From: Vibrio europaeus
Lineage (GTDB): Bacteria; Pseudomonadota; Gammaproteobacteria; Enterobacterales; Vibrionaceae
DNA: 64,000 nucleotides
Assembly (NCBI RefSeq): GCF_001695575.1
Contig: NZ_LUAX01000001.1
Location: 1,922,001 to 1,986,000 of the forward strand
Direction: 5' to 3'
The notes beneath the pieces are model-generated. The model ran no database searches and was not told the origin of the DNA. It saw nothing but the letters and a program-made list of their open reading frames with translations. The position numbers and the translations under genes are program-made. Shown one piece after another: positions 17,384-28,619 of this stretch. Within the stretch, counting starts at the first letter, position 1. Each line of letters begins with the position of its first letter.

Positions 17384-17965
17384 TTAAGCGTTTTCCATCT
17401 CTTTTTCGATCAGTTGAATCACAATGTGGATGATCTTAATATGAATCTCTTGAATTCGGTCAGCGTAACCAAAGTGAGGAACGCGGATTTCGATGTCCGC
17501 TAGGCCTGCCATTTTTCCGCCATCTTTACCCGTTAGGGCGATGGTTTTCATGCCTTTAGCTTTAGCTGCATCAATCGCTTTTAAGATATTACCTGAGTTC
17601 CCAGAAGTTGACAGACCAAACAGAACGTCACCTTTTGCGCCCACGGCTTCAACGTAGCGAGAAAATACGTAGTCGTAACCAAAGTCATTACTTACACATG
17701 ATAGGTGGCTTGGATCAGATATAGCGATACCTGGTAAACCTGGACGATTTTCGCGATAGCGACCCGTTAGCTCTTCTGCAAAATGCATGGCATCACAGTG
17801 TGAACCGCCATTACCACAAGAAAGCACTTTACCACCTTGCTTAAATGAATCAGCCAGCATCTTCGCTGCCGCTTCAATTTGCGCAATGTTGTTTTCATCG
17901 CTTAAAAACTTATTCAGAACGTCAGCCGCTTCGGTCAATTCGTTTTTAATTAGGTCCTGGTACAT
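17384..17965 (-). CDS. gmhA: Sedoheptulose 7-phosphate isomerase
   Basis: First step of ADP-heptose synthesis for LPS: sedoheptulose 7-phosphate to D-glycero-D-manno-heptose 7-phosphate. A SIS-domain protein with [26 protein letters not shown], then [16 protein letters not shown], and a C-terminal helix [17 protein letters not shown] containing the conserved Glu and His. It is 193 aa, the usual length. It diverges from fadE across 307 bp. Confidence 0.96.
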   Translation of the reverse strand: MYQDLIKNELTEAADVLNKFLSDENNIAQIEAAAKMLADSFKQGGKVLSCGNGGSHCDAMHFAEELTGRYRENRPGLPGIAISDPSHLSCVSNDFGYDYVFSRYVEAVGAKGDVLFGLSTSGNSGNILKAIDAAKAKGMKTIALTGKDGGKMAGLADIEIRVPHFGYADRIQEIHIKIIHIVIQLIEKEMENA

Positions 17966-18272
17966 AGGTTAATCTCTAATTTTTGTAATAAATAGTTCTG
18001 TGTGAAATACAGAAAACGTTACCTACAGAGTTTACTCAAACAATTCTCACTGTCGATAGCTTGCTGATAACAATTCCCGCTTTGTTGCAAATCTTGGTTC
18101 ACAAAAACCGCATAGCCCATCATTTTTAGACTTTTCACTCTACTTAGATCACTTTTTAAGCAAATACGGGTTTTACATTTTATTAATATTTTGATTACAC
18201 TTAACTGGTTAGACCTCTTACATGTTATCGGCATAAAACAGACTAAATTCCGCCGTAATAAGGAACATAAAT
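17966..18272. other. Divergent intergenic region gmhA/fadE
   Basis: A 307-bp AT-rich non-coding stretch that must hold the gmhA and fadE promoters. It contains a FadR-type operator near fadE. I see no RNA gene or further repeat; short frames here have no protein-like features. Confidence 0.6.
18203..18219. promoter_or_regulatory. FadR operator upstream of fadE
   Basis: AACTGGTTAGACCTCTT matches the FadR site, whose core is TGGTnnGACC, in its left half and centre and is weaker on the right. It ends 53 bp before the fadE start codon. FadR without long-chain acyl-CoA would repress the gene. Confidence 0.8.
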
Positions 18273-20726
18273 ATGGACATCTTGCTCTCTCTACTTGGCT
18301 TTACCGCAGTTCTCGCGATCTGCTTGTACCACCGCAGTTCACTGCTGCTCTCCATCGCTGCATTAACTGCCACAATGGTTGTGCTCTCTTTGTTTGGTAG
18401 TGCTGGCTCTCTTAGCTGGATCTTATTTATCGCTGCCATTGCGACCCTAGCAGTACCATCAATCAGACAGTCACTAATCAGTAAAAAAGCCCTCACTCTA
18501 TTTAAGAAAGTGCTTCCTGCTATGTCGCAGACAGAAAAAGAAGCGCTTGATGCCGGTACAGTTTGGTGGGAAGCAGAGCTGTTCAAAGGTAAGCCTGACT
18601 GGAAAAAGTTGCATGACATTCAAAAGCCTCAACTAAGCGCCGAAGAGCAAGCCTTCTTAGACGGCCCTGTGAACGAAGTCTGCGCTATGGTCAATGACTA
18701 CAAAGTGACTCACGAGCTAGCCGACTTACCACCTGAAGTTTGGCAATACCTGAAAGACAATAAGTTCTTTGCCATGATCATTAAGAAGAAATACGGCGGC
18801 CTTGAGTTTTCTGCTTACGCTCAGTCTCTGGTACTGCAAAAGCTAACAGGTGTATCTAGCGTACTCTCTTCGACCGTTGGTGTACCTAACTCATTAGGCC
18901 CTGGCGAACTGCTGCAACACTACGGTACAACAGAGCAAAAAGATTACTACCTACCTCGTCTTGCAGAAGGTAAAGAGATTCCATGTTTTGCTTTAACCAG
19001 CCCTGAAGCTGGATCAGACGCAGGCTCTATTCCTGATTTCGGTGTGGTATGTAAAGGACAATGGGAAGGTAAAGAAGTGTTAGGTATGCGCCTGACATGG
19101 AACAAGCGATACATTACTTTAGCGCCTGTTGCGACTGTTTTGGGCCTCGCCTTTAAACTGCGCGATCCTGAAGGATTACTGAGCGAGCAACAAGATCTAG
19201 GCATCACCTGTGCTTTGATCCCGACTCATCTAAAAGGTGTTGAAATCGGCAATCGTCATTTCCCGCTTAACGTTCCATTCCAAAACGGTCCAACACGCGG
19301 TGAAGACCTATTTGTGCCACTCGACTATATCATTGGCGGCCCGAAAATGGCCGGACAGGGCTGGCGTATGCTGGTTGAGTGTCTGTCAGTAGGTCGTGGT
19401 ATCACTCTACCGTCAAACTCTACCGGTGGGATTAAAACCGCCGCATTGGCAACAGGGGCTTATGCAAGAATTCGTCGTCAGTTCAAACAACCTATTGGTC
19501 ACATGGAAGGGGTTGAAGAGCCGTTAGCACGTTTAGGTGGTAATGCCTACGTGATGGATGCGGCAAGTACTTTGACTGTTGCAGGTATCGACCTTGGCGA
19601 AAAACCATCAGTTATCTCAGCGATCGTCAAATATCACTGTACTCACAGAATGCAGCGTAGCGTAATTGATGCGATGGACATTGTTGGTGGTAAAGGTATC
19701 TGTATGGGGCCAGCAAACTTCCTTGCGCGTGGCTATCAAGGAGCACCAATTGCCGTTACTGTTGAAGGCGCAAACATCTTAACCCGATCTATGATTATCT
19801 ATGGTCAAGGCGCAATTCGCTGCCATCCATATGTACTCGAAGAAATGAATGCCGCCTACTCAGATGCTTCTGATGCTCTAGATAAGTTTGATAGCGCTTT
19901 GGCAGGCCACGTGAGCTTCACTATGAGTAATCTCGTTCGCAGCCTATGGTTAGGTCTAACTGATGGTCGTTTCTCAGATGCGCCAGTGAAAGACTCAACC
20001 ACTCGTTATTACCAGCAGTTGAACCGCTATAGCGCTAACATCGCTTTCCTATCTGATATTTCAATGGCTGTTCTAGGTGGCTCACTGAAACGTAAAGAGC
20101 GCTTGTCTGCACGCTTAGGCGATATTCTAAGTCAACTGTACTTAAGCTCGGCAACGCTAAAGCGCTACGAGAGTGATGGTCGTATTGTCGAAGATCTTCC
20201 GCTTGTACATTGGGGTCTACAAGATAGCCTTAAACAGACCGAAATCGCTGTCGATGAGTTCTTAGCGAACTTCCCGAATAAATGGATGGGCAAAGCACTG
20301 CGCGTTTTAATTATGCCTTTTGGTCGAGTACGCAAAGCACCGAGCGACACGCTAGATAGCCAAGTCGCTCAAATACTGCAAACGCCAAGTGAAACTCGCT
20401 CTCGCATTGGTCGTTACCAGTACTTTGAAGCCAGTGAATTCAATGCCGTTGGTCGTATCGAGCAAGCGCTTGAAATCATCCTTAAAGCAGAGCCTGTTTT
20501 CGATAAGATTTGTAAAGAGACAGGTAAACGCCGCCCATTCTTGCGCCTAGATGAAGTTGCAGCAATTGGGCTAGAAAAAGGGATTATCGATACTAACGAA
20601 GCGAAACTGCTGCGTGAAGCTGAAGAGCAACGACTATACGTCATCAATGTTGATGACTTCAGTCCTGAGGAATTAGCAGCAAAGCCTCAACCGCAGCTTT
20701 CTTCAGCAATGGATGAAGTCGCGTAA
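18273..20726 (+). CDS. fadE: Acyl-CoA dehydrogenase, FadE type
   Basis: Carries out the first oxidation of fatty acid beta-oxidation, acyl-CoA to trans-2-enoyl-CoA, with FAD. The 817-aa protein has two to three N-terminal hydrophobic segments (residues 1-65) for membrane association, then an acyl-CoA dehydrogenase core with [38 protein letters not shown] and [10 protein letters not shown], then a long C-terminal domain special to FadE. AAGGAACATAAAT precedes ATG 18273. Single gene, with FadR operator and terminator. Confidence 0.95.
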   Translation: MDILLSLLGFTAVLAICLYHRSSLLLSIAALTATMVVLSLFGSAGSLSWILFIAAIATLAVPSIRQSLISKKALTLFKKVLPAMSQTEKEALDAGTVWWEAELFKGKPDWKKLHDIQKPQLSAEEQAFLDGPVNEVCAMVNDYKVTHELADLPPEVWQYLKDNKFFAMIIKKKYGGLEFSAYAQSLVLQKLTGVSSVLSSTVGVPNSLGPGELLQHYGTTEQKDYYLPRLAEGKEIPCFALTSPEAGSDAGSIPDFGVVCKGQWEGKEVLGMRLTWNKRYITLAPVATVLGLAFKLRDPEGLLSEQQDLGITCALIPTHLKGVEIGNRHFPLNVPFQNGPTRGEDLFVPLDYIIGGPKMAGQGWRMLVECLSVGRGITLPSNSTGGIKTAALATGAYARIRRQFKQPIGHMEGVEEPLARLGGNAYVMDAASTLTVAGIDLGEKPSVISAIVKYHCTHRMQRSVIDAMDIVGGKGICMGPANFLARGYQGAPIAVTVEGANILTRSMIIYGQGAIRCHPYVLEEMNAAYSDASDALDKFDSALAGHVSFTMSNLVRSLWLGLTDGRFSDAPVKDSTTRYYQQLNRYSANIAFLSDISMAVLGGSLKRKERLSARLGDILSQLYLSSATLKRYESDGRIVEDLPLVHWGLQDSLKQTEIAVDEFLANFPNKWMGKALRVLIMPFGRVRKAPSDTLDSQVAQILQTPSETRSRIGRYQYFEASEFNAVGRIEQALEIILKAEPVFDKICKETGKRRPFLRLDEVAAIGLEKGIIDTNEAKLLREAEEQRLYVINVDDFSPEELAAKPQPQLSSAMDEVA

Positions 20727-20760
20727 ACCTTTACTTAAGACGGACACATCAATACGAACA

Positions 20761-20785
20761 AGGGCTGCATTTGCAGCCCTTTTTA
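20761..20785 (+). terminator. Terminator of fadE
   Basis: AGGGCTGCA (20761-20769) pairs with TGCAGCCCT (20772-20780), followed by TTTT. The innermost pairs would open to give the loop. Confidence 0.85.
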
Positions 20786-20877
20786 GTGAGCAAGCTCTGA
20801 GGATTATCATTTCAGCTGAACGTGCTTAACACATCAGATTTTACTTATTGAACACGGCGCTCGGATCGCTAAACAGA

Positions 20878-22128
20878 TTACTTCTTCGGCATTTCCAATT
20901 GCATCTCAGGTATCGCTTGCTTACTCGCCTTAAGCTTACGTCTAACGAACCAGACCACTAAGCCGAAAATAACCACCACAACGTTACCGACGCCAATAAC
21001 TACCATAGTGCGAGTACGCTTTTCTTCGCGCATTTGAATCAGTTGCATTTCTTCTAACAGCTTCTGCTGTTTAAGACGTTCTTCTTCCTGCAATCGACGT
21101 GTCTCTGCCATATCGACTTCCGCCACCACGCTATAGGTGTGATCTGTTAAGGGGAAAATCAGCGGTCGCTCAGAACCCATCTCTGTTGCAAATGCTTCGC
21201 CAGTCCATGAATAAAGGCCAATCGCCTCACTGTACGGAATTTCCAGTTCAAGCTTATTACTTTCCGCTTGCGCTGAACCTTGCACTGACGTCAACTCACC
21301 ACTAGGGGAAGTATGTTCGATATGGCCTGCGATTGAACCAGGTAGAATCATTCCCTGCTCACCCGCCATAACAATACGGTTGGGGCTCATTGCGTCGCGA
21401 GACTGGATAAAGGTCGTTTGCAAAGGTGTCGGATAAACCAATACTTCTTGCTCTTGAGCACGCAGAAATACACCATTGCCCGAAGTAATTCTTACCCGAT
21501 ACTTACCCGGAGCACTTGTAATTGGTAAAGAGACCGTGAATATACCGTCACCCGCCACTTCATCAAGCCCTTGCCCATCATCGGCAAATTCACCAATCAC
21601 TTCTGGGATAGGTTTAGCTTCTTTGATCAGCTCATCTTCATTTTCAATATATTTGGTAAAGGTCACTTTGAGTTTGACCCGGTCAAGAAAATCACGCAGT
21701 ACCAAAGGTTGGTCATCTGACGTCAATCTGGCGTTAAACTTAATCGACTCCCCTTGGAAAAGGCGATTCGGGAGTTGGTCGGTAGTCAGCTCAAGGTGAG
21801 AGATGAGCTTAATTTTATTCTTCGGTGTGACTCGACCAATCGCTTGCCACGGCCCTGGCATTGGATTATCAATCGAGACGATGTCCATTGAGGACTCTTG
21901 ATACCAACGGACATTATCTGGGCTACGCCACGCGTAATACTTTTTACCATCAGGTCTAACAAGAACGACTGGCTGAGAGCTTTTTGAGCGATAGATAACG
22001 AAGGTAATCTGTTTGATCGAGGGATCAACTCTAAAACGGTTATCCAATAACGACATTGAGGACTCTTCAGCGCTATAACCTAACGCGCTAAACAACATAG
22101 CGACTATGGCAATCCAAATCCTCAACAT
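20878..22128 (-). CDS. TIGR03503-like predicted membrane-anchored envelope protein
   Basis: A 416-aa protein of no known function that resembles the TIGR03503 group of marine gammaproteobacteria. It has an N-terminal signal peptide (IAIVAMLFSALGYSA), a large extracytoplasmic part with two stretches that look like beta-sandwich folds (PVVLVRPDGKKYYAW; GDGIFTVSLPITSAPGKYRVRITSGNG), a charged coiled segment (RRLQEEERLKQQKLLEEM) and a C-terminal membrane helix (VVIGVGNVVVVIFGLVVWFV) with a basic tail. The predicted layout is periplasmic with the C terminus in the cytoplasm. It ends 91 bp from the fadE terminator and lies 8 bp after dnaQ, probably co-transcribed. Confidence 0.75.
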   Translation of the reverse strand: MLRIWIAIVAMLFSALGYSAEESSMSLLDNRFRVDPSIKQITFVIYRSKSSQPVVLVRPDGKKYYAWRSPDNVRWYQESSMDIVSIDNPMPGPWQAIGRVTPKNKIKLISHLELTTDQLPNRLFQGESIKFNARLTSDDQPLVLRDFLDRVKLKVTFTKYIENEDELIKEAKPIPEVIGEFADDGQGLDEVAGDGIFTVSLPITSAPGKYRVRITSGNGVFLRAQEQEVLVYPTPLQTTFIQSRDAMSPNRIVMAGEQGMILPGSIAGHIEHTSPSGELTSVQGSAQAESNKLELEIPYSEAIGLYSWTGEAFATEMGSERPLIFPLTDHTYSVVAEVDMAETRRLQEEERLKQQKLLEEMQLIQMREEKRTRTMVVIGVGNVVVVIFGLVVWFVRRKLKASKQAIPEMQLEMPKK

Positions 22129-22136
22129 CCTTTCTC

Positions 22137-22874
22137 CTATTGACGCCAGAGGCAGCTTCCGCTTTTCTCGACGATATCTAATCTACTTTGATGGGCTTCT
22201 ATTTCATCGGCGCTTGCACGCAAAACCTTTAGTGCTTTTCGTCCACTTGCCGCACGTTTTATCGCATCGCCGCCCTCTTCGTTGCCATTTCCGGCATTAA
22301 ACTGTAGCGAAGTCTGCCCACCTGTCATTAGTAGGTATACGTCGGCCAGAATCTCCGCATCGAGCAAAGCTCCGTGGAGCGTACGGTGCGAGTTATCAAT
22401 TCCGTATCGATCACATAACACATCAAGGTTGTTTCGCTTACCTGGGAAGATCTTCTTCGCCATGGCGAGCGTATCGGTCACCTTACAGTAGTCGACCGTT
22501 TTACCAATCTGCGGATCGAGCATTCCAAACTCATAATCCATAAAGCCGACGTCGAAGGGCGCGTTGTGCGCCACCAGCTCAGCATCTTTGATGAATTCGA
22601 GAAACTCTGCGTGAACATCTTGGTACTCTGGCTTATCGACCAAGAATTCATCGGTAATACCGTGGATTTCTACCGCATCAGGTTGAATGTCTCGATCTGG
22701 CTTAATATACACATGAAAGTGTCGCCCAGTCAGCTTGCGGTCGATAATTTCAACCGCACCGATCTCGATAATGCGATGGTCTTGGTAATGAGGCCCGCCT
22801 TCGCGGTTCATACCGGTTGTTTCGGTATCGAGTACCACGATACGGTGTTGCTTAGAATTGTTGCTAGTATTCAT
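22137..22874 (-). CDS. dnaQ: DNA polymerase III epsilon subunit (3'-5' proofreading exonuclease)
   Basis: Proofreads for the replicative polymerase together with DnaE (also in this window). The DEDDh exonuclease motifs are present: Exo I LDTETTGM, Exo II AHNAPFDVGFM, Exo III HRTLHGALLDAEILADVY. The C-terminal tail would bind DnaE; a beta-clamp motif of the QTSLQF type follows the exonuclease domain. It is divergent from rnhA across 56 bp, the same pairing as in E. coli. Confidence 0.97.
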   Translation of the reverse strand: MNTSNNSKQHRIVVLDTETTGMNREGGPHYQDHRIIEIGAVEIIDRKLTGRHFHVYIKPDRDIQPDAVEIHGITDEFLVDKPEYQDVHAEFLEFIKDAELVAHNAPFDVGFMDYEFGMLDPQIGKTVDYCKVTDTLAMAKKIFPGKRNNLDVLCDRYGIDNSHRTLHGALLDAEILADVYLLMTGGQTSLQFNAGNGNEEGGDAIKRAASGRKALKVLRASADEIEAHQSRLDIVEKSGSCLWRQ

Positions 22875-22930
22875 AACAAAATGTGTGTCAGACTATGCCA
22901 ATAATGTGCTTAACCCAATAGTATCAAATC

Positions 22931-23395
22931 ATGACGAAACAGGTGGAAATTTTCACTGATGGTTCCTGCTTAGGCAATCCTGGCCCTGGTGGTTACGGTG
23001 TCGTTCTTCGCTACAAGCAAACCGAAAAAACTTTGGCTAAAGGCTATACGCTAACGACCAATAACCGCATGGAGATGCTCGCGACCATTGTTGCGCTGCA
23101 AGCCCTTAAAGAACCGTGTGATGTCATTCTCACTACCGATAGCCAGTACGTACGCCAAGGTATTACCCAGTGGATTCACAACTGGAAAAAACGTGGCTGG
23201 AAAACCGCAGACAAAAAACCAGTGAAAAACGCCGATCTTTGGCAAGCGCTCGATAAAGAGAGCGAACGCCACACCATTGACTGGCGCTGGGTAAAAGGTC
23301 ACGCAGGTCACCGCGAAAACGAAATGTGTGACGAGCTAGCGCGAGCAGCCGCAGAAAATCCAACTGAAGAAGACACCGGCTACGTTCCTAACTAG
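22931..23395 (+). CDS. rnhA: Ribonuclease HI
   Basis: Cuts the RNA strand of RNA-DNA hybrids. The catalytic carboxylates are visible: FTDGS (Asp10), NRMEM (Glu), TTDSQYV (Asp) and NEMCDELA (Asp), with the basic handle [16 protein letters not shown]. At 154 aa it has the usual length. It faces yafS across 16 bp. Confidence 0.98.
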   Translation: MTKQVEIFTDGSCLGNPGPGGYGVVLRYKQTEKTLAKGYTLTTNNRMEMLATIVALQALKEPCDVILTTDSQYVRQGITQWIHNWKKRGWKTADKKPVKNADLWQALDKESERHTIDWRWVKGHAGHRENEMCDELARAAAENPTEEDTGYVPN

Positions 23396-23411
23396 TCTTC
23401 ACAAGTAAAGC

Positions 23412-24149
23412 TCAATGGCTTTGCTTATTCGAAATCTTGTAATTGACGCCAACGGGCGTCAATTTTCTTTTTAACTTCCAATGTGGCTTGATCGGCTTAA
23501 GTGGGTAGGTTCGTTTACGTGCGACAATAAAATACAAACTGCCCATCGGCGACGCCCAATCACCCAAGCTGTTCTCAAGCCATGTCCACATCGTCCGATA
23601 TTTCTGCATCGGGAACAGCGCATAACTATCGCACTCAATCACTTGATAATTGAGTAACCCTAGCCAATCTCTAATGCGATTTGGTGTAAACATCCTGCCA
23701 CTCCACGGAAGGTTGTTCCTTCTCCACGGCATCAAGCTCGCCAAGCCCGTCAAGCTGATTGGGTTGAATCCTGTGATAATCAAATAGCCATCATCAATCA
23801 TCACCCTATCCACTTCACGTAACATTCGATGCGGGTCATTACAGTAATCAAGCTGGTGTGCCATCAAAACCGCGTCGAAGCTTTTTTCTAAAAAGGGCAA
23901 ATCGTAGCCATCTGCGATGACATTATGCAACGGGTTCTGGATATCTAGGTGAACTTGATGTTGAATATTACAATTGAAACTGGTTAACTCGCAGCTCAGG
24001 CCTCCCAGCTTTAGCAAATGATAACCGAACAGCTTAGGGCACCATTCGTCAACGCGGGTTTGAATCGATTCATTCACCCACTGACCATTTTTTAGCTGAG
24101 ACCATGAATGAGGCTTTTCAAGCTTTTTGCTACTACGTGCTGGCTTCAT
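23412..24149 (-). CDS. yafS: SAM-dependent methyltransferase, YafS type
   Basis: A class I methyltransferase-like protein of 245 aa. [42 protein letters not shown] has the motif II-III pattern of the Methyltransf_11 group, while the glycine-rich motif I is weak ([10 protein letters not shown]). Substrate unknown. Position between rnhA and gloB is as in E. coli. ATG 24149 with AGGTAAC upstream gives MKPARSSKK; the longer frame would run into gloB. Divergent from gloB with 52 bp between starts. Confidence 0.82.
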   Translation of the reverse strand: MKPARSSKKLEKPHSWSQLKNGQWVNESIQTRVDEWCPKLFGYHLLKLGGLSCELTSFNCNIQHQVHLDIQNPLHNVIADGYDLPFLEKSFDAVLMAHQLDYCNDPHRMLREVDRVMIDDGYLIITGFNPISLTGLASLMPWRRNNLPWSGRMFTPNRIRDWLGLLNYQVIECDSYALFPMQKYRTMWTWLENSLGDWASPMGSLYFIVARKRTYPLKPIKPHWKLKRKLTPVGVNYKISNKQSH

Positions 24150-24201
24150 AGTTACCTGCTTCACCCAAGCGTCTGTTGACCGATATACTGGAGACACAAC
24201 C

Positions 24202-24960
24202 ATGTTGAATATCAAAAGCATACCTGCATTTAATGATAATTACATCTGGCTGATCGAAAATAGCGATCGCCGTTGTGCTGTTGTCGATCCAGGTGACTCT
24301 GCGCCTGTTTTGGCGTATCTCAAAGCGCATAACTTGAGTTTAGAAGCGATTCTAATTACCCACCATCACAATGACCATATCGGCGGTGTACCAGAATTAG
24401 TAAGACAGTTTCCAAATGTGGACGTTGTCGGCCCAGCTAACGAGCCCGTACCTACCTTGACGCATGCCGTTGATGCCGGTGACCAAATAGAGCTGTTTGA
24501 TGAGGTATTCTTTGTGCTTGGCTTAGAAGGTCATACTCGCGGCCATATCGGTTACGTGGGCGATGGTAAACTTTTCTGTGGTGATGTGCTGTTCTCAGCA
24601 GGTTGTGGACGTGTCTTTGAAGGTACGATGGAACAGATGCATACTTCCCTCACCAAACTTGCCGCTCTGCCAGAAGAAACTGAGGTCTACTGCGCACACG
24701 AATATACAGCAAGTAACCTTGCTTTCGCTCTTGCGGTAGAGCCAGACAATGAGCTTCTACAACAGTATCGTGACGAGGTTAATCGACTCAGAGCACAGAA
24801 TAAGCCAACCTTACCAACCACGATTCGACGCGAAAAATGGATCAACCCTTTTCTGCGCACCGATCAGCAAACTATCATCCGTTCTGTGGCAAATCGCACA
24901 GTTGAAAGCGATTCATTAGCGATTTTTAGTGCATTACGTGAGTGGAAGAACGAATTTTAA
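24202..24960 (+). CDS. gloB: Hydroxyacylglutathione hydrolase (glyoxalase II)
   Basis: Hydrolyses S-D-lactoylglutathione, the second step of methylglyoxal detoxification. The metallo-beta-lactamase motif [10 protein letters not shown] and the ligands in [16 protein letters not shown] and CAHEYT are all present, giving the binuclear metal site. ATG 24202 (252 aa, [16 protein letters not shown]) follows GGAGA and matches the family N terminus. Confidence 0.97.
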   Translation: MLNIKSIPAFNDNYIWLIENSDRRCAVVDPGDSAPVLAYLKAHNLSLEAILITHHHNDHIGGVPELVRQFPNVDVVGPANEPVPTLTHAVDAGDQIELFDEVFFVLGLEGHTRGHIGYVGDGKLFCGDVLFSAGCGRVFEGTMEQMHTSLTKLAALPEETEVYCAHEYTASNLAFALAVEPDNELLQQYRDEVNRLRAQNKPTLPTTIRREKWINPFLRTDQQTIIRSVANRTVESDSLAIFSALREWKNEF

Positions 24961-25030
24961 CGTTTTGCTGCTTGTCACCTACTAATTGGGACAAGTATTA
25001 TCAGCAGCCAAGTAAAAAAAGGGCTGTGCA

Positions 25031-26593
25031 ATGCGAGTTAAACACAGCTGGGTATTAGCGCTAGTATTATCAGGTTGTCAGCTTACCCAGCCGACGGATT
25101 CTGGAGAAGCCGTCTCTCCGGAAACAAACAATCCAACAATTAAGCAAACTGAGCCAAGTGCTCAACCAGCAAAACCTATCATCAAACCCGAGCCATTGGT
25201 GACTCCACAGACACAACAAGATGTCTGGAAGCGTATCGCTATGCAATTAGAGATGCCTATCCCTGACCACAAGCTCGTTGATTACTACCGTACATGGTAT
25301 CTGAAACATCCTAACCACCTAAAAACTGTCTCACAACGTGCCGAACCCTTCTTGTATCTTATTACCGAGAAGATCGAGCAGCGTGATATGCCGTTAGAAC
25401 TCGCGCTTTTGCCTGTGGTAGAAAGCTCTTTTGATGCTTTTGCCTACTCTCATGGTAGTGCTGCGGGTTTATGGCAATTCGTACCGGGAACAGGTAGACA
25501 GCAAGGCCTTAAGCAAAACTTTTGGTATGACGGACGTCGTGATGTCGCTGCTTCAACCGATGCCGCCCTAGATTACCTAACCTATCTCAACAAACGTTTT
25601 GATGGCGAGTGGACACACGCGATTGCTGCCTACAACAGTGGTGGCGGACGAGTGTCTAGTGCAATTCGCAAAAATACCAAACTCGGCAAGCCTACGGATT
25701 TCTTCTCACTTGATTTACCTAAAGAAACCAGTGGCTACGTACCAAAGCTGCTTGCGCTAGCAGACGTTGTCGCTAACCAAGAAAAGTATGGTATCAATAT
25801 TCCAGAAATTGCTAACAAGCCTGTCGTTGAACTTGTTGATCCTAAAGAGCAACTTGACCTCGCCATAGCCGCTAACTACGCGGGTATCAGTGTTAAAGAG
25901 CTACAAGGCCTTAACCCTGCATACAACCAATGGGCGACAGCACCGGACGGTCCTCACCAATTGCTTCTTCCAAAACATAGCGTCGCTAAGTTCAATAAAG
26001 CGGTAACAGAAAATCGCGGTAAAGGAATGAAGGTCGTTCGCTATAAGGTGAAGTCCGGCGATAACCTCAGTGTCTTGGCACAAAAGTACAACACCACTGC
26101 TAACGTCATTCGCACCGCTAATAATCTGAGTGGCAACAACATTCGTGTCGGCCAGCACTTGATGATCCCAACGTCGACACGCGACGACAAAGCCTATGCG
26201 CTTAGCGCGTCGAACCGTTTAGCTAAGACACAAGCTAAGTCTCGTGGCCAATTTAAGCTCACTCACACAGTCCGCTCTGGCGATAGCTTATGGTCGATTG
26301 CGCGCGCCAACAAAGTGTCACACCAGTCATTAGCAAAGTGGAATGGCATGGGGCCAAGAGACACTTTACGTGTTGGTCAAAAACTGGTGATTTGGAAAAA
26401 CAGCTCTGACGGCGCGATCATCCGCACTGTGTTCTACAACGTACGCACTGGTGACACTATCAGTGGCATTGCGAGCAAGTTTAAAGTCAAATCGAACGAC
26501 ATCGTTAAATGGAACGATCTCAGCAGACAAAAGTACCTTAAGCCAGGTCAGAAACTTAAGCTGTATGTAGACGTCACTAAGGTAAGTGTATGA
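25031..26593 (+). CDS. mltD: Membrane-bound lytic murein transglycosylase D
   Basis: Cleaves peptidoglycan glycan strands with 1,6-anhydro ring formation. It is a 520-aa lipoprotein with lipobox LVLSGC (Cys16). The SLT domain has catalytic Glu131 in ALLPVVESSFDAFAYSHGSAAG and the AYNSGGGR motif. Three LysM repeats follow (starting YKVKSGDNLS, HTVRSGDSLW and YNVRTGDTIS) for binding peptidoglycan. Downstream of gloB as in E. coli. Its stop codon overlaps the start of the next gene (ATGA). Confidence 0.96.
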   Translation: MRVKHSWVLALVLSGCQLTQPTDSGEAVSPETNNPTIKQTEPSAQPAKPIIKPEPLVTPQTQQDVWKRIAMQLEMPIPDHKLVDYYRTWYLKHPNHLKTVSQRAEPFLYLITEKIEQRDMPLELALLPVVESSFDAFAYSHGSAAGLWQFVPGTGRQQGLKQNFWYDGRRDVAASTDAALDYLTYLNKRFDGEWTHAIAAYNSGGGRVSSAIRKNTKLGKPTDFFSLDLPKETSGYVPKLLALADVVANQEKYGINIPEIANKPVVELVDPKEQLDLAIAANYAGISVKELQGLNPAYNQWATAPDGPHQLLLPKHSVAKFNKAVTENRGKGMKVVRYKVKSGDNLSVLAQKYNTTANVIRTANNLSGNNIRVGQHLMIPTSTRDDKAYALSASNRLAKTQAKSRGQFKLTHTVRSGDSLWSIARANKVSHQSLAKWNGMGPRDTLRVGQKLVIWKNSSDGAIIRTVFYNVRTGDTISGIASKFKVKSNDIVKWNDLSRQKYLKPGQKLKLYVDVTKVSV

Positions 26594-27276
26594 ACCCGTC
26601 AAGTAACCCGTTAATTATGCTAGTCGATATTTTCCGTTCGCCTAGCGCCTGTTTCTTAGCCCTCTACCAACGTGGAGCTTGGGGCTGGCAGCCGTACATT
26701 TTCTTAGTACTCTCGCCGTTTCTTTTCTGGGGCGCTTACTTCGACATGGTTGATTTCGAATGGCTAAGGCAAGGACTTGCAGCGCAACTGGCAGAAACCA
26801 ACCCAAAACAGCTAGAGCTACTTGATGCCAATACCCTGATGGCGAGTGAAATCATTAGTGACATTGCTGGTAGAACACTGACCATTCTGATGCTCGCTTT
26901 CTGGTTTAACCTTGCGACAAAGCCAAGCCAGCACCAACACGGCTTCTGGAAATGGTTCGCCGCTAGCGCAGTGATCACTTTCCCTGCGATTATCGGTGAC
27001 TTGGCAAGCTATGTGAGTGCGCTACTAAAACATGGTCAAGTCATGGTGTACGCCGCTGATTTAAATAGCCTCAACGGGTTGTTAAAGCTGCCACTAACTA
27101 ATGAGTGGTCGCAGTTTGCTAGCTCGTTCCCGCTGTTGCTGCCTTGGTACATAGCCTTAGGTTACGCAGCGGTAGGAACTTGGACTGAGTTTGAACGCGG
27201 CCAGGCACTGGTTATTTCCGCGCTGCCTTGGCTTGCTTACTACCTAATCTGGGCGCTGTACATCCTGATATTCTAA
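26590..27276 (+). CDS. Yip1-family integral membrane protein
   Basis: A 228-aa protein with about five hydrophobic segments ([68 protein letters not shown] and [17 protein letters not shown]). The layout and the N-terminal amphipathic segment resemble Yip1-domain proteins of bacteria, whose function is not known. It overlaps mltD by 4 bp, so it is translated with it. Its stop codon also overlaps that of the convergent gene by 4 bp. Confidence 0.7.
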   Translation: MNPSSNPLIMLVDIFRSPSACFLALYQRGAWGWQPYIFLVLSPFLFWGAYFDMVDFEWLRQGLAAQLAETNPKQLELLDANTLMASEIISDIAGRTLTILMLAFWFNLATKPSQHQHGFWKWFAASAVITFPAIIGDLASYVSALLKHGQVMVYAADLNSLNGLLKLPLTNEWSQFASSFPLLLPWYIALGYAAVGTWTEFERGQALVISALPWLAYYLIWALYILIF

Positions 27277-28124
27277 AGCGCTAAGCGAAAGCTAACTAAA
27301 ATTGGATTATGATCAGAGGCGTCAGAAATTGGCGCCTCTGCTGTTTCCAGCGTTAAGCCACGATAAAAGACATGATCGAGTGGCAAGCCAGTCACAAACT
27401 GAGTGCGATTATCTGGTTGATAATCGACTTCTTCTAATCCTAGCGATGTTAGCGCTTTCGACATCACAGCAAAACGCTCTTCACTCCAACTATTGAAGTC
27501 TCCAGCAACAATTATCGGGCCGTGATGCTGACTCAGCTCTTTAGTCAATGCCGTTAACTGACGATGATACTCTGTAGTACCGTAGGTGAAGTTAACCGCA
27601 TGAATGTTGACCACAGCTAACTGCTCCCCTGAAGAGAGTGGATAGAGGGCGTATAGTGCTGATTTAGGTAAACGTAGCCATGGCTCTAGTTCAGTGTACG
27701 CGCAAGCTTTACTTGGCGTATTCAAAGACAAATTCAATACCCCTGCGGATGTATCAAACGCTTTAAACGCATCTACCTGACTACCAAACCACCCCTGTTT
27801 TGCCACCCAATCGATGAGTTCAGATGTCATGCTGGCTTCTTGCAACAAGACCAACTGCTTTCCATCCGAAAGTTCATTTAAGCTTTGCTGCCAGTTTTCT
27901 CTATTTTGCTTATAGATGTTCCAGACCAGTAGCTTAATTTGCCCGCGGTTATCTAAAACAGTGGCCTGTTCATTGCGATAGCACTGCAAAGATAATGCGA
28001 CATTGTTGCCCGAAATAGACGCGACCTGAGCTTGCTGAGTGAAACTAAAAATCGATTGGTAGCCGACAACGACCACTAAGGATAAGACCAGAGACAAGAT
28101 GATCAAGTAAGCGCTTTTCTTCAT
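27273..28124 (-). CDS. yafD: Endonuclease/exonuclease/phosphatase family protein, YafD type
   Basis: A predicted metal-dependent phosphodiesterase of 283 aa. An N-terminal membrane helix ([18 protein letters not shown]) is followed by the EEP fold: [18 protein letters not shown] (catalytic Glu), [27 protein letters not shown] and PLDHVFYRG, ending [14 protein letters not shown]. These are the DNase I/sphingomyelinase catalytic motifs. Substrate unknown. ATG 28124 is chosen because the longer frame starts inside the glnB terminator. Confidence 0.82.
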   Translation of the reverse strand: MKKSAYLIILSLVLSLVVVVGYQSIFSFTQQAQVASISGNNVALSLQCYRNEQATVLDNRGQIKLLVWNIYKQNRENWQQSLNELSDGKQLVLLQEASMTSELIDWVAKQGWFGSQVDAFKAFDTSAGVLNLSLNTPSKACAYTELEPWLRLPKSALYALYPLSSGEQLAVVNIHAVNFTYGTTEYHRQLTALTKELSQHHGPIIVAGDFNSWSEERFAVMSKALTSLGLEEVDYQPDNRTQFVTGLPLDHVFYRGLTLETAEAPISDASDHNPILVSFRLAL

Positions 28125-28138
28125 TGCATTACCTAAAC

Positions 28139-28163
28139 AAAAAAGAGCCTTACGGCTCTTTTT
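28139..28163 (-). terminator. Terminator of glnB
   Basis: AAAGAGCC / GGCTCTTT stem (28142-28149 and 28154-28161) with loop TTAC and six T on the minus strand. It lies 17 bp past the glnB stop. Confidence 0.88.
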
Positions 28164-28179
28164 AAACAATACTTATGGG

Positions 28180-28527
<348 letters not shown>

Positions 28528-28572
28528 TTAAACTATTGTAACTAGCGTCATTATCCCATGTTCAATGGCTAA

Positions 28573-28601
28573 TAAAAAGCCCGAGCTTTGTTGCTCGGGC
28601 T
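28573..28601 (-). terminator. Terminator of the cytochrome c gene
   Basis: AGCCCGAGC (28593-28601 on the minus strand) pairs perfectly with GCTCGGGCT (28578-28586) around a 6-nt loop, followed by TTTTA. Confidence 0.9.
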
Positions 28602-28619
28602 CGCAATCTATCTTATCGA

